A DNA stretch of 64,000 nucleotides from Elysia chlorotica (GCA_003991915.1 RQTK01000002.1:1982766-2046765), one strand, 5' to 3'; numbered from the stretch's first letter, positions 14,201-26,348 are shown. Program-made: numbers and translations. Notes: generated from the sequence alone by a model not told the origin.

Positions 14201-17200
14201 AAAAAACCCACAAAAAACATTGAATATACCCAATGAGAACGATCCAGAGCATAAAAAATAAAGCTGAAGAGCAAAAAAATAATAAATAAAAGAACAAAAG
14301 TCTTACGGAAGGATTTCAAACATGTTTTTGTTTAGTCAAAATCAACTTGCTCTAACAATTGAATAAATTGTGCTGGTTACATTTCCAACATATGATATTA
14401 TGTATTCATAAAATTAGAGTAGCTTCATGGGATGAATGTAATGTAAAAGAAATAAGAGAGATTTCATTGAAAACTATTCCATTAATTTTTATGCAACCAC
14501 CAGTGGTCACCATACACATGTTTATACGTTTTACTTAAAACCACTTTGTTCAAAGTAAATTACACTTTCCATCAAAAAAAGGTGTATAAATATATACATT
14601 TCCAAAACAATCTTCACATGTCACGTGTATTTATGAAAAGTGTTCATGTTTCACAAATGCTTGGACTGAGCAAACAAAGATGAATATCCTCAACAGAAGA
14701 TTAAAACACATGTCAATCTTAGGAAATCCCTATCTAATATGGGCTGATTTTTTCAATGCACATTGGGTAATGTTAGAAATATTTAGCCAACATACATCAC
14801 ACAATCCAATGATAGACTTTGCACAAGCATCTTTGTTGGTTTCCTACCATCCAGAGTCAGCAACTAGGCTATTTTGCGGAAGAGTCCCAAAATGTGACAA
14901 TTTTTTTTAGCTGCCCGCCAGATACAGAGCAGGGATACCAGGACTTGTGTCTCTGCCAGTCACATTATACTGACACCTACCCAACCAATAGCAGACAAAA
15001 ATCTGAGATATATTATTGTGGGATTATAGGATTTAACCAGCGACCTTCCTGATAGAAGCCCAGCACTTTCTCCAAGCATATATAGTTTAAGCAACAAGTT
15101 TACATGAAGAGCTGGCCTACCTCAAGGTTGCTCATGGCTCTGTCCTGAGACCTCATCAACTCCTGCATCATAGCCGGGTTGCGAGCGAGCTCCATTGTCT
15201 GCCTCATCACCTCCGGGTTATTTAACATGTGCGTTATCTCAGGGTTTCTCTAGTTAGACACAAATATCACTTAATAAGACAATAATCATTGCTCTGTATA
15301 TATTCTAATAAATGAATGAGAATTTATTATCTAATCGTTATGGGATCAATGTTGTATCAGACTATCTGAATTCTAAGTGATATAGTTTCAACAGAAACAT
15401 GCAACATAATAAAATAGTAAAAAGCAAGTTAAAAATATTTAACTGCTTAGACAAATGTGCTATTCCTTTACAAGGGATTTTTCACTTTCCACAAGCAGTG
15501 AATTTTCATTAAGAAAATGTATGACAAGCTCTCACAGTATTTACACATCCTCTTAGGAATCTTGGAGCTTTTCAGTAGTTTTGTTTAAATGATTTTAAAT
15601 GGCAGAAGTAAAACCCTCTGTGAGGTATGTATACATTGAAAAGGTGATATAAATTCGTACCTGCCAACTTTTGAGAAAGAAAATACAGATTTTTAGCCAA
15701 TTAGTCACTGCGAACCTGGTTGATGACTAAGCTTATTAGGTTCAGCCATCCATATTGACTTATATACATACTAGTTGACAACTATGTAAATTTAACAAAC
15801 CTTGAAGCAAATGAGTAACAACAAGCTCTCATAAACGAACAAAACAAATATTAACACCCATCCCTGAATTCTTGGCCTTGGACTTATGATCACAGTTATG
15901 CAAGTCTTTTTTTTGAAGATCAGACAAGAGCATTTTTAAGTATCAAAACGCTACCTCCATGAGCTCTCTCATCTGTGGATTGTTCATGAGGAGGGTTCTC
16001 ATCATGTCTGGGTTGGACATCATGGACTGTATAAATGGACTCTCCATCAACTGACCCATCATTTCTGGGTTGTTCATTATCTACATAATGGATACAATAA
16101 AGAGCAATGATATAATCATCTTTTTGTCAACAATCTGTATTCTTAGTGAGCCATAGGCAGCACCTATATAAACCATATTATATAAAATATGTATTTAAGT
16201 GAAGCATATAAAAGCAGAAAACTGAAGTGTATCTATCTACAATTAGAATCAGGTGCACATCAGTGAGAAAGTGAAATTTCTTCCTTATAAAGGCAGGATG
16301 GGACTATTGCCTATGTCACACTAGTAAAAATTACCAAGTTACAAAAATTCACTTTTAGCTCTACTAACATATATAAGACTTTTTGCTTTCATGCAGATCA
16401 TGTTTGTTTTATTTTTTTTCCAATCCTTATAGGGCTTGGGGTGGGATAGCACCAAGGATAGAGCATTAGCTTCCGACGCAGGAAGTCTGTGGTTCAAGAC
16501 CCCACTCTGCCATGTTTTTTTCAACTGGTTTGATCGTTGTCAGTATGTGACCAACAAAATAACTAGAATCCCGCTCTGGGTCTGGCATCCTGTTACCATA
16601 TAGGACTTTTATCGAGACCTAGGAGAAAAGATTTTATCCCCCCTGTGCTTACCTCCCTCTGCATACGATTTTGCATTTCCATAAAATTGGCAGAGCCCAT
16701 GCCCATTCCACTGAGCCCTGCCAGACCTCCAATGCCACCCAGGTTGAAAGGTGTTTGAGACACATCCGGAGCTGTATTCTACACACAAGATACAAGACAA
16801 TGCTATTAGATGATATTGATCATTTGTGCATGGTCACATTTCTTCAAGTGCTAAAGTGATTAACCAAAAGTTTATTCCAATATAAACATAAAGTAAGATT
16901 TTTTATTACTAGCACAGTAAAATATTATATTATCAGTATTATATTGGATCAATGATCACTTTGCTATGTGTCTGATTAATCCATTATTATAAAAAAAATA
17001 AACCTATATCATAATTTGGTCAGTTTCCCTTCAGAAAAAAAAGAAAAAAACAACATAAAGCTGCGTTAAAAGGGAAGAAAAAATGACAACTAAAACACAC
17101 ACTTCAATTTCAAGGCAATATGGATGCAAAACAACCCCTTCACTATCATAAAACCAGTTGCCACTAACTTAGCTTGGGTATGTGGTTTAAGATCAAGACC

Positions 17201-18293
17201 TATTATTAACCTCATTAGGACTTAATAGGAGCAGTTTTACAAGTCCAGATATAGAGTTTTCTTTTTGTGATGCTATTTAGATTATTGGTTCAAGAAGATA
17301 TTTTATAGCATCCTAAAAAAAAAAAATTGCTATCCCATCAAGACCTGTGGAATTGGCCATGATCTAATAATTATTCAATATTTTTCCTTTAATTTCAAGC
17401 GCAACTTTGGCTTCTTTAAAAAAAAAAAAAAGTAATCTAATTAGCAAAATGTAAAAAACTGAAAACTTACATTCTTTCGTAAATCATGTAACATGCGAAA
17501 AAAGGAAAAAAATCACTTTTTCAATTTCACCTAGCTTCCAAGCCAAAGGTAGTAATAATCATGCATCTATGGGACTTACAGCACTTGGTGTGGTATTATT
17601 GCTTGGAGGAGGGTTTGTAGGTGCAGTCTGGAGAATTTGATAAAATAAACTTTAGTAATAGTGCACTGCCTTTAATGCTTTTACTTATATATGAAATCAA
17701 TACTTAATTTTTGCTTTGAAATTAAAACTGATACTGAAAAGAATTTTTCACTAGATCTAAAAAGTTTCATATTTATTTGAAATTTTACAGAAAGAAAAAT
17801 AGAATTTAGGCCTGATAGTATTTAATTTAACATTTTGAGCAATTCTTCTTTACGAAGTTAAAGCGCTAAAATTGCACTCCATCCAAACTAACACAGCTAA
17901 AATATGAATCAGTTTATCATTTATGAGAGAATCTAATTTAAAAAAAAGGCAATAGAGTACATTTTTTAAACAATTAATTTTAATGCCAGCAGCCTTGAAT
18001 GTATTCATAGTACTGATGTTATGTCTCATGTTAAGACTTGTTTGCACCTGCAGAGAGAGAGGCAGTTGATTTTGGGATTGGGAATTTTTTTTCTATTTTT
18101 CGCCGAGAGAGAGGGGAAAAACGAGAGATAAAAGAAGAGAAATCCAGGAGAGAAAGAGAGAGATAAGAAAAGGAAGCATAGAGAAAGATAAGACTCAGAG
18201 AGGGGGGAGAAAACAATGAGATAAAAAAAGGGGACAGGGAAGGGGGGAAGAGAGAAATGAAAACCAGGGGCCAGAGATGAAACTTTGACTGAT

Positions 18294-18349
<56 letters not shown>

Positions 18350-19854
18350 ACAAAGTGAGAAAAGTTTGGTTCATATTTATTTCTCTTTCAGAACAGTATT
18401 GCCGCCGTTTTTGTCTTGAAAATATTTTTCTATTGATTTTTATAATCCAAAAAAAGGTAGATAAATCCAATGAATGAAGCAAAGTTTGTTACGGAAGAGT
18501 AGCCATGAATGATCCCTAAAAATGAACGTTGGTAGATGTACTTGAGTAGAACTAGAATCTAGTCTCTAAGATAGAGATCATGTTGACACTGACCTGTACG
18601 CCCTGTAGCCTGACCAGTAACTAAGAGTTCAACAAAGAATTTGGAAAGATCATATGTGCTTTACGGAGCAAACGAGTTCTATGAGCTGATGAGGGGAGGA
18701 TGAGAACAACAAAACAGTGTTATCCCTGGATGCAGATAATCACTGTGATTAATGTGAATTCATTATGTTATAATACTTACTCTGTTGGCAGATTTTATCA
18801 CCAAATGAACTGTGAGACCATCCTTGATTCCATGCTGTTCCAATGTATCCTCATCTTTAATTATCTTCCCAGCAAAGATGATACATAATTGTTCATAGGG
18901 GGCATTAAATTTCTTCTGGACTTCTTCTTTTAACTGAAATAGAAAAACATTTCGGAAAGGCAAACAATCAATTACGGTATTACATAGCTTGCTTTAAAAA
19001 TTGCAAGATGAGTCTTGTTGATTTTCTTTTGGTTTTACTTTTAGGCTGTGAGTCCATTTAAAAGCAAACGTTACTGACTTGACTGTTAACAACTAACTCC
19101 ACCTGTAGCTGAGCTTTTGAATGATGGGCTTTCTACTGATTATGATCATCATGGACATGAAAATGGAACGAACAACATTTACCCTGAATTGCTTATTAGG
19201 ACCTTGTTGAACTATTTCACCACAAGCATTTAAAAATGGAGTGCGCATGCGCAGCAAGTTACTTCCGGTCAGATATGTAAACAACCAAGAAATACCGGCG
19301 ATATATAATTACGCGCAACAACACAAAAAAGGACGAACTTTGAACACTTGTATCTCAAAAAGTATTTATTTGCGCAACATAAAACCTTCAAATTCGTAAT
19401 CAGCATACTCAAATACATACAAGAAACAACATTTAAAAGGTTTTATCAATGTTGGTCCGATACTCTAGTTTAACCAAAAGTACATGTAGATTGGAAGGTA
19501 CAACAGCTTAAAAGTAATGGCTAATGCTATTACATACGTCCTAGAAAATAAAGGAGAGAACTGCCTGATAAGAAAAAGAAGTCCTGAACATTTCCCCGAT
19601 TTCCTTGAAATTATAGGCCTATGTGATAGAAAGCCAAATAAAGCACAAATCCTCTCATGTAGAAAATAAGAAATAAACACATTAAACTCTAAGTGTAGGC
19701 CTATCAGTCGTGTAAGCATAGGTTTATTTACAAAAGTAGTTAACAAACTATACATCTGTTACCGGTACAAACTACACTACTAGATCTAGATTAGATAGAA
19801 TTATAACCTAAACAAATGATTTAGCTCTCAAACTAAGGATTCCTCAGATGATAA

Positions 19855-19892
<38 letters not shown>

Positions 19893-20375
19893 GGCCTATT
19901 ATATAATTATCTGGAACTAGATCTAGATCTAGATTCTAGATCTACATAAATTGTGAGTTTTTTCCTGAGTATTTGATCCATTTCGATTTTTTTTCCTGTA
20001 AGTATACCACTGGTGCCAACAATAATAAATGACTCGTAAGTTCTAGAACTCTTATCAAGCTCTTTAGCCGACATTTAAATCAAATATTCTAGATAGATCT
20101 AGAGAAGTTCATCGATTTCACTATGTCACCGTCAGCGATCGCCCATCTAGATAGGTCAGATGTCAACAGATAGAAATCTAGACTAAGTATTTTAAGTTCA
20201 GCAGAATGTGGTCACTAAATCACAGTGAATTTTTTGGAAACGAACACAGATTATAAAAATATACCTCTCTGACAGAACCGCCAATTTTTACTTCCACGGT
20301 GTGTTTTTCTTTTGGTGTTTTTACCGTTATTTTCATAACACCTACATCAGTAGCTTCGCCGCTACTCTCCGCCAT
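5296..20375 (-). CDS. UBQLN: Ubiquilin (UBL-UBA proteasome shuttle), 14 coding exons
   Basis: Ubiquilins carry ubiquitinated and aggregation-prone clients to the proteasome and to autophagy, in cytosol and nucleus. Coding exons in transcript order: 20375-20265, 18933-18781, 17627-17580, 16778-16653, 16080-15955, 15249-15121, 14190-14064, 12508-12347, 12005-11866, 10189-10106, 9712-9597 (or its duplicate 8179-8064), 7608-7368, 5948-5864, 5357-5296. Phases close to 1710 nt, 569 aa plus stop. The UBL is at residues 14-87 (starts [10 protein letters not shown]). STI1-type Met/Asn/Pro-rich repeats lie at about 150-250 and 325-405 (NNPEMM, NPQMM). A Pro/Thr/Ser/Asn linker is at 441-500 and the UBA at about 530-567 with the MGF motif at 539-541. 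All introns are GT-AG. The start is the first ATG, just before the UBL, as in family members. Length is close to vertebrate UBQLN1. Odd points: duplicated exon 11 and a decoy-acceptor array before exon 13. Confidence 0.97.
5920..6746 (-). repeat. 68-bp minisatellite made from the ubiquilin exon 13 acceptor
   Basis: Twelve copies of a 68-70 bp unit, starting near 5920, 5988, 6056, 6126, 6194, 6262, 6330, 6400, 6468, 6536, 6604 and 6672. On the minus strand each unit carries the branch/polypyrimidine region, the TTTAG acceptor and the first 28 or so nt of exon 13. The lowest copy is the real exon edge; the other eleven lie upstream in the intron in transcript sense. Each decoy reads 14 codons of exon-like sequence and then an in-frame TAG. 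Confidence 0.95.
7744..8243. repeat. Segmental duplication block, copy 2 (contains exon 11b)
   Basis: About 500 bp matching 9275-9780. The match runs from downstream intron sequence through the exon to about 64 bp of upstream intron. The intron parts differ by scattered substitutions and small indels, while the exon differs by one base. Inside the block a tRNA-B-box-like string (GTGGTTCGAG) hints that old SINE DNA is included. Confidence 0.92.
8064..8179 (-). other. UBQLN: Duplicate ubiquilin exon 11 (copy 11b)
   Basis: This 116-nt segment equals exon 11 at 9597-9712 except for one base (C at 8117 against T at 9650), a synonymous CAG/CAA glutamine change. Both copies have an intact acceptor (CCTCAG) and donor (GTAAAA). 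Because 116 is not a multiple of three, using both copies puts a TAA in frame after ten codons, and skipping both shifts exon 12. A productive transcript must therefore use exactly one copy. It could be a mutually exclusive exon, a spare copy, or an assembly duplication. Confidence 0.9.
9275..9780. repeat. Segmental duplication block, copy 1 (contains exon 11a)
   Basis: Partner of the block at 7744-8243, separated by about 1 kb of single-copy intron. It carries the exon 11 copy nearest to exon 10 in the transcript. A 4-bp indel just upstream of the exon (transcript sense) and about a score of changes downstream separate the two blocks. Confidence 0.92.
11098..11226. repeat. GGCGTAA-rich dispersed repeat, partial copy
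   Basis: This segment shares its order of motifs (TCGGCGTAATA, GGCGTAATTTG, GTAATGTTGGCA) with 13278-13420. It lies in the ubiquilin intron between exons 9 and 10 and has no coding sequence. It is probably a fragment of the element at 13050-14041. Confidence 0.7.
12855..12944. repeat. 45-bp perfect tandem duplication
   Basis: Two identical 45-bp units lie head to tail (12855-12899 and 12900-12944) in the ubiquilin intron between exons 7 and 8. No known signal is included. Confidence 0.95.
13050..14041. mobile_element. hAT-like non-autonomous element in a ubiquilin intron
   Basis: The segment begins CAGTGATGCCAA and ends with the exact inverted complement TTGGCATCACTG, 992 bp overall. The flanks show TAAATG on the left and TAAATC on the right, a possible imperfect target duplication. 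There is no transposase. The right end stops 22 nt short of the exon 7 edge (14064), so the element abuts that exon's donor. The end motif resembles that of the element at 28704-29543. The class is inferred from the ends. Confidence 0.65.
14835..15083 (-). mobile_element. Diverged tRNA-derived SINE
   Basis: Read on the minus strand it has a tRNA-like head with a B box (GCTGGTTAAATCC), then the shared family body (GGTTGGGTAGGTGTCAGTAT, ATGTGAC, CTGGTATCCCTGCTCTG). It is much more diverged than the copies near 45 and 55 kb. Confidence 0.65.
16432..16600 (+). mobile_element. Diverged tRNA-derived SINE fragment (head)
   Basis: The tRNA-like head has an A-box-like GGGATAGCACCAAGG and a B box (GTGGTTCAAGACC), followed by a short diverged piece of the family body (GTCAGTATGTGACC). 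It lies in the ubiquilin intron just outside exon 4. Cloverleaf pairing is not evident, so it is not called a tRNA gene. Confidence 0.55.
18295..18346. repeat. GA microsatellite
   Basis: A pure GA tract inside a wider purine-rich stretch (18050-18260), in the ubiquilin intron between exons 2 and 3. Long ORFs on the opposite strand here are low-complexity Leu-Ser strings. Confidence 0.95.
19855..19892. repeat. ATT microsatellite
   Basis: About twelve ATT units in ubiquilin intron 1, next to a cluster of AGATCTAG motifs (19916-19946). Confidence 0.95.
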
Positions 20376-20940
20376 GATTGCTTTTCCCGTCAGACTAACT
20401 GGAGTGACTGGGTGTAAAAATGATAGTACTGGGCCAGATTCGTTTAAAAGTTCGAATACATATAATTTTAATTGCTAACTTCTAAAAAAAAATCCAGTAT
20501 CCGAGGTTGTGGAATCCTTTTAACCGGTATGGTTAATACAGTTTTAAAAGTAAAAAAAAACACTGTTCGTAAATTTGTCATGGTCCATAAAGAAAATACG
20601 TGATATTTTATATAATCAATAACTAATTGATGGTCTTATTTCATTTGACGCCTGTGTTAGGAATATATATCGAAATTTTCGGGTTGGGAGCTTGGATTGA
20701 ACCTTTTTGGGGTTGAAATATGAATACTCTCGGAGTCGATTCTTCAGGTTTGGTTTGGGCCAAGAACAGTTTCATACCAAGGGGGCATTATGGGAAAAAA
20801 TCAGGTATATTTAGTACTCTTTTTTGATGGAGAATGAAAATTTCTAAAATAGTGTGAAAAACACTGGAACACATAAATGAAAACTTCAAGAACAGTAAAA
20901 AAAAAAAAATCTATACAGACGGACCTAAGAAAGGAAGCAT
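20376..20940. other. Ubiquilin upstream flank, no gene seen
   Basis: This should contain the ubiquilin 5' UTR and promoter, read leftwards from the ATG at 20375. No clear TATA box or CpG-rich core stands out, so no promoter coordinates are given. Confidence 0.5.
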
Positions 20941-21800
20941 TGTTAGCATTTTAAGTTTACAACAAAGAACTGAAATTAAAGATCAACAGCAGAATGACAA
21001 ACAATAATAGTATTACAGCATTAGAATTAGCGTCTATGGACGAAACTCTAAAGACCATTCCGGAGAATAAGATGGAAAGAGAAAACATAGTTTTATTAAG
21101 GGACTCTTTAATAGCATCACTAAGACCCAAACAAAATCAACGCCAAGTAATACCTTATAGAGTCGATCAACCTTCGAGCAATCCACCTCCACGAAAAGAA
21201 CCAAACCAGCGTCCAGGTTTGCTGGATCCCAGCCCACGGTTACATCGAAGGAACCGAAAAAGCTGATCAACCGAACACATTAGGACTCAGTTCTAATAGC
21301 CTAAACAAAGAAAAAATGGTCTGGTACCTAGTGAAGTAAAAACCCTAATAAACCAGTACAAAAATAAAGAGGGGTAACACGTGTGGACCAACCACCACAA
21401 TGGAAGATTCTTCCTCGCTATCGCCCCACATGTAGGCAAAAATGTACTCAATTTCAATACCGGTAACAAAAACAAGAAAATAATAGAACCAGACTTGGAG
21501 CCCCAGCCCTTAAGGTTATAAAAAAATTGTGAATACTGTGGCATCACACCATACACGATACAACATATCATAGAAACACGTCCAGCCCACGCCCAAACAA
21601 GAGACACTTTAAAGAGTCGATGCACAAAAAAAAGCATCAAATTTACAACAGAAGAAGTACTCAATCCAAGAAGCTCATCCACGACAACCAACCTAATTAA
21701 AAAAAAAACAAAAAAAAACAAAAAAAAAAACACACAACTAAGAGTCATAGGCTTCAAAAGCGCCCTATAAACATCAACCCAGAAACGCCCGAGGACATCA
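20941..21800 (+). mobile_element. Decayed retroelement remnant
   Basis: A 90-codon plus-strand ORF (20994-21266) is Asn/Gln/Pro-rich and not recognised. Downstream frames, broken by stops, read CEYCGITPYTIQHI followed by RPAHAQTRDTLK near 21533-21620, like the Cys/His tail of a non-LTR retrotransposon ORF2 where a CxxC unit is followed by QHI-type residues. Low-complexity A and C runs follow at 21690-21850. No intact enzyme domain is present. The link to retrotransposons rests on this tail motif alone. Confidence 0.45.
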
Positions 21801-22181
21801 TAGCAGGATAAGACAACAAATCTCCCTACCCCCCCCCCTCCCCCCTTTCTATCGCCATCTTTCAAATGGGAAAAAAAATGACAGAATACGGCAAAATCAT
21901 GACTAGACATCTAGTGGCAAAAATGTGCCCCATGCAAAACAACGCAAAACAAAAGAACCCCCACTGCAGAAGCGCCCCAGCAAGAAGGGGAACTGGGCAC
22001 GCCAGAATGAAGCCACGCAGTGACATTGTTATTACTCTTTAGTGTCATATTATAATAAAATTGATTATGGTTATGTTAGCAGCCACAATGATCATTATAG
22101 CATTAATAAGAATAAAGAGGATGGCAATAACAGGGATACTGATTGCGATGGTAGAAATAACAATAATGGTTATTGGCTATG

Positions 22182-22183
22182 AT

Positions 22184-22265
<82 letters not shown>

Positions 22266-22270
22266 GGTGG
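22182..22270. repeat. GAT/GGT microsatellite
   Basis: About 23 ATG/GAT units run into six or seven GGT units. Poly-Met/Val and poly-Ser ORFs across it are artefacts of the repeat. Confidence 0.95.
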
Positions 22271-23004
22271 AAACGATGGTAAGGATAAAGAAGTTAATAG
22301 GGGTGGTAGTAATGGTATTAGTAGCAGTATACATAAATTATAACTCATGCAGAGGTAGTAGTAATGGTTGTGGTGGTGGTCGTGGGAGCTACATAGCCAT
22401 AGTAATGGTGGCTACGGTGTATTAATAGTAGACGTAATAGTTGGAACGATGGAGCACTACTTAAAAAGAATATCATTAGGGTTATAAATCAGTTTATAAC
22501 TATACAACCCTATCAATTGCACTCCTTTCCTCTATCCCCCACCCCTCTTAAAAAGAAAATTAAATGTATAAACCTAATCTTACACGCCCCTCTAGCGTAG
22601 AAGATAAGATTTGTCTTATCTGTCTCTTTCCCCGCCCTTTCCGACGTAAAAGGGTAGGTTAGTTTTATCTGTCTCCCTCTATCTCCTCTTTCTACTTTAA
22701 AACCTAAAAAAATTAGGAACCCCCATATAAGAGGTCCCGCCTCGTAGCGCAATATGTAATAGAATGGACTAGGATAGGATCTACATTGTACCTTGTTTTG
22801 TCTTCATCTTGAGCATTTGTCTCCTGTCAATGGCGCCTGTCGTCGTAGAGGATCCCTCAGGGAAAGCTAAGAGACATTAAACGCGGGTAGAGAACCTCTG
22901 ATTTAGTGACAACTTCAATCCCATGTCTTGAAGTTATTACATTATTATACATGTACATGTATCATTTCACATCTTTATAAACTATAATTGTTGTTATTAG
23001 GGGC

Positions 23005-23568
23005 CTACTTAAAAACATAAAACAATTTTGCTACTATTGCTTTCCCGATGTAATATTTTTGTTTGTTACAGATTTCCTTTTGTTTTTGCTTGATTTCGGG
23101 GTGAAGTTTAAGGGTAAGGCACAGTAATGTGGCTAGAAGGGGAGCTGCAATCATTCCGCTGCGATGTAGGCCCCTATAGGGGCTAAAATCATGGACGCAT
23201 AGTGTTAGCGCGTCGTTGTCGGCCTGTGTGACAACACACACTAGACGCTTTATAATCAGAGGCAGAGATATATATTCTGCATCTTGGTCAGAAACAATAA
23301 AATAAGAGAGATATTTTTTTTCTGCAAACCCTGGGCTTATTGCTGAGATGTCCGGGTTTTTGTTTTTTGTTTTTACTTGAAAAATAATTAGATATAACTG
23401 CAACGCTTTGTAAAGCCAATTTAAATTTGGAGTGGTGTTAAAGTTTATGCAAGCACAAACATTGTTTTGTTGCTCTGCGTAACAATAACGCCACTGATGG
23501 TTGTAACCTGATGTGTTTACGGGTGCTACAACAGGAACATCAAAGGATCTCCTTTGTCTTTCTTCCAT
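23005..23568 (-). CDS. Hypothetical 187-codon ORF, unrecognised
   Basis: An uninterrupted ORF starting MEERQRRSFDV lies in a region where stops are otherwise dense. The sequence is mixed in composition, with two cysteines near residue 38 (VCACINF) and a hydrophobic stretch late in the protein (AAPLLATLLCLTL). It has no signal peptide I would trust and no domain I recognise. There are no flanking splice-compatible exons that extend it. It could be a relic of a mobile element, a lineage-specific gene, or chance. Confidence 0.25.
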   Translation of the reverse strand: MEERQRRSFDVPVVAPVNTSGYNHQWRYCYAEQQNNVCACINFNTTPNLNWLYKALQLYLIIFQVKTKNKNPDISAISPGFAEKKYLSYFIVSDQDAEYISLPLIIKRLVCVVTQADNDALTLCVHDFSPYRGLHRSGMIAAPLLATLLCLTLKLHPEIKQKQKEICNKQKYYIGKAIVAKLFYVFK

Positions 23569-24515
23569 TTACGTGTTGTCTCCTCATTTGATCCTTTTAA
23601 TATTTTGTCTTTTCTTTCTTATTTTTTTTTAATAGCTATTAATTATATCTACGTATGCCGTTTAGCACCAGCCCTCACTCACTCTTTCCTTTTTCGTTGG
23701 TCTCATAATTATGCTAAACTCCTCCAAATAAGCTCTAGATCTAATTTACACGTAAATAACATTGAACAAATACACACGCTAATACTAGGATGGAATACAA
23801 GGAGGCTATATTTATATTATTGATGTGTAGCTGTTTGTTTGTTGTTGTTGATGATGTTAATTTGTTTTCTTGTTTTTTTTGTTTGTGGTTGTTTTTTGTG
23901 TGTTAATTTTGTTTAGATCTAAATCCCATAAGCCATTTTCAACTTAGTTGAAGAAGCGGTAATTCAGGTCAATGTTTTTAAATTAAGGAAAATGAAAAAT
24001 AAAAATAAAATCTGTTGTGGTGCATATAAAATCTTCTTTAGTTTATGTTTATTGTTTATTATTAAATACGTAACTAATAGTAATATCTTTAGGTCGGAGT
24101 GTATTTTTAAAAGCTTTTTCATTGGTTTGGAATCAACCTAGAGACACAAGTTAACACAACCAACTGGAAAATTAGTGAGTACGAACACAGTGAAGATTGT
24201 TGTGACGCTTAATGTTCGTTCTCTTCGGGTTACATTAAAATAGAATAGAATAGTCTCTACTGGTTCACCATCTACTGGGTTCGCCTGATGGATTGTTTAT
24301 TTTTTTTTAATCAAATGGTTATTGTTCATTTGTTACATGTTTGTAAAAAGAAGTTACAGTTTAGGCATACACATTTAAAAATAAAATAATAATCTACATG
24401 CATACCAACAATCTTCATTTTTTACATAATAAACACACACAAAAAAAATAGTGAATAATAAAAACGAACAACTCATTGTTTAGCATTAACAAGAATCTGA
24501 TGTCGCAAGGGGCAT

Positions 24516-24526
24516 TTTATTATTAC

Positions 24527-24577
<51 letters not shown>

Positions 24578-24600
24578 TATCATTATTATTATTATAATAA
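24516..24600. repeat. ATT microsatellite
   Basis: An imperfect ATT tract with a few ACT/CAT variant units, in the ubiquilin-CLP1 intergenic interval. Confidence 0.95.
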
Positions 24601-25118
24601 TTATTTATGAGCCGTAGTACATATAAGCGACGTTGAAGAAGCTGTGGGTTGATTTTTAATCGAATATTTATATTAAATTATTTGTTTATTAAATCCCGCT
24701 GTAAAAAAAGTGGTAGAAATACTCTATATAATATACACTTTTTTCCTTTCGTTACCCTCTATAAAGGAACTCAATCTAACGGTATTTACCTTTTTTTTTT
24801 ACCGATTACTTATTACTTTTTGCAATTAATGGATGAAGATTGCAGTGTGCGCCCCTCTCCCAGTTTCAAGCTCTCTGTAAAGGATATCTTTTAGGTATTC
24901 GGCAATAACCCAAGCTGTGTATCTGGCCAAGCCAAAACATTCTGCGTTGCCGAAGGAGGGTGTGAATACTGGGAAGATAAACCAGGAGCTGGAAACTTTG
25001 ACAACGCTACAACGCTATGCCAAGGAGTACTGTCGCATGTGTGGCATAGTAGGCTATAGGGTTCAGGTCCCGCTGCCATAAGGACGACGCAACATTGTAC
25101 ACTGTCATCTTGGCGTGC

Positions 25119-26243
25119 GTGTATGATGAGAGGATGTGATAGGATTACCCTGTACGGTGCGAGTATGATGAGAGGATGTGATAGGATAACCCTGTACGGT
25201 GCGAGTATGATGAGAGATGTGATAGGATAACCCTGTACGGTGCGAGTATGATGAGAGGATGTGATAGGATAACCCTGTACGGTGCGAGTATGATGAGAGG
25301 ATGTGATGGGATAACCCTGTGCGGTGCGAGTATGATGAGAGGATGTGATAGGATAACCCTGTACGGTGCGAGTATGATGAGAGGATGTGATAGGATAACC
25401 CTGTACGGTGCGAGTATGATGAGAGATGTGATAGGATAACCCTGTACGGTGCGAGTATGATGAGAGATGTGATAGGATAACCCTGTACGGTGCGAGTATG
25501 ATGAGAGATGTGATAGGATAACCCTGTACGGTGCGAGTATGATGAGAGGATGTGATAGGATAACCCTGTACGGTGCGAGTATGATGAGAGATGTGATAGG
25601 ATAACCCTGTACGGTGCGAGTATGATGAGAGATGTGATAGGATAACCCTGTACGGTGCGAGTATGATGAGAGATGTGATAGGATAACCCTGTACGGTGCG
25701 AGTATGATGAGAGGATGTGATAGGATAACCCTGTACGGTGCGAGTATGATGAGAGGATGTGATAGGATAACCCTGTACGGTGCGTGTATGATGAGAGATG
25801 TGATAGGATAACCCTGTGCGGTGCGAGTATGATGAGAGATGTGATAGGATAACCCTGTACGGTGCGAGTATGATGAGAGGATGTGATAGGATAACCCTGT
25901 ACGGTGCGAGTATGATGAGAGGATGTGATAGGATAACCCTGTACGGTGCGAGTATGATGAGAGGATGTGATAGGATAACCCTGTACGGTGCGAGTATGAT
26001 GAGAGGATGTGATAGGATAACCCTGTACGGTGCGAGTATGATGAGAGGATGTGATAGGATAACCCTGTACGGTGCGAGTATGATGAGAGGATGTGATAGG
26101 ATAACCCTGTACGGTGCGAGTATGATGAGAGGATGTGATAGGATAACCCTGTGCGGTGCGAGTATGATGAGAGGATGTGATAGGATAACCCTGTGCGGTG
26201 CGAGTATGATGAGAGATGTGATAGGATAACCCTGTGCGGTGTG
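25119..26243. repeat. 41/42-bp minisatellite, about 27 copies
   Basis: The unit contains GATGTGATAGGATAACCCTG followed by TACGGTGCGAGTATGATGAG. Two length forms alternate, 42 bp (AGAGGATG) and 41 bp (AGAGATG), with rare point variants (GTGCGG for GTACGG). No unit has a stop in several frames on either strand, which makes ORFs up to 452 codons. These are read as repeat artefacts. Both flanks are single-copy. Confidence 0.97.
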
Positions 26244-26348
26244 ATACATGTATGAAGAACGGCATGCTTCCCATGCAACACGCCCTCGCTACGTCACTGG
26301 TGGGTCCTAATGAATAGCAGTACATTTACAGTGTGACAACAGCTACCA

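Noticed and set aside
18195-18482. Minus-strand Leu-Ser repeat ORF
   Set aside because: Translation of the GA tract inside a ubiquilin intron; similar artefacts occur at 30043-30276 and 47534-47725.
21293-21910. 205-codon minus-strand ORF
   Set aside because: It is antisense to the retroelement remnant and to low-complexity A and C runs; it reads as Phe/Leu/Val-rich shadow sequence with no motif of its own.
22103-22425. Poly-Met/Val and poly-Ser ORFs
   Set aside because: Direct translation of the GAT/GGT microsatellite.
24891-26325. ORFs of 378-452 codons on the minus strand and 63-137 codons on the plus strand
   Set aside because: They consist almost entirely of the 41/42-bp minisatellite unit, which has no stop in several frames; the flanks add nothing recognisable.
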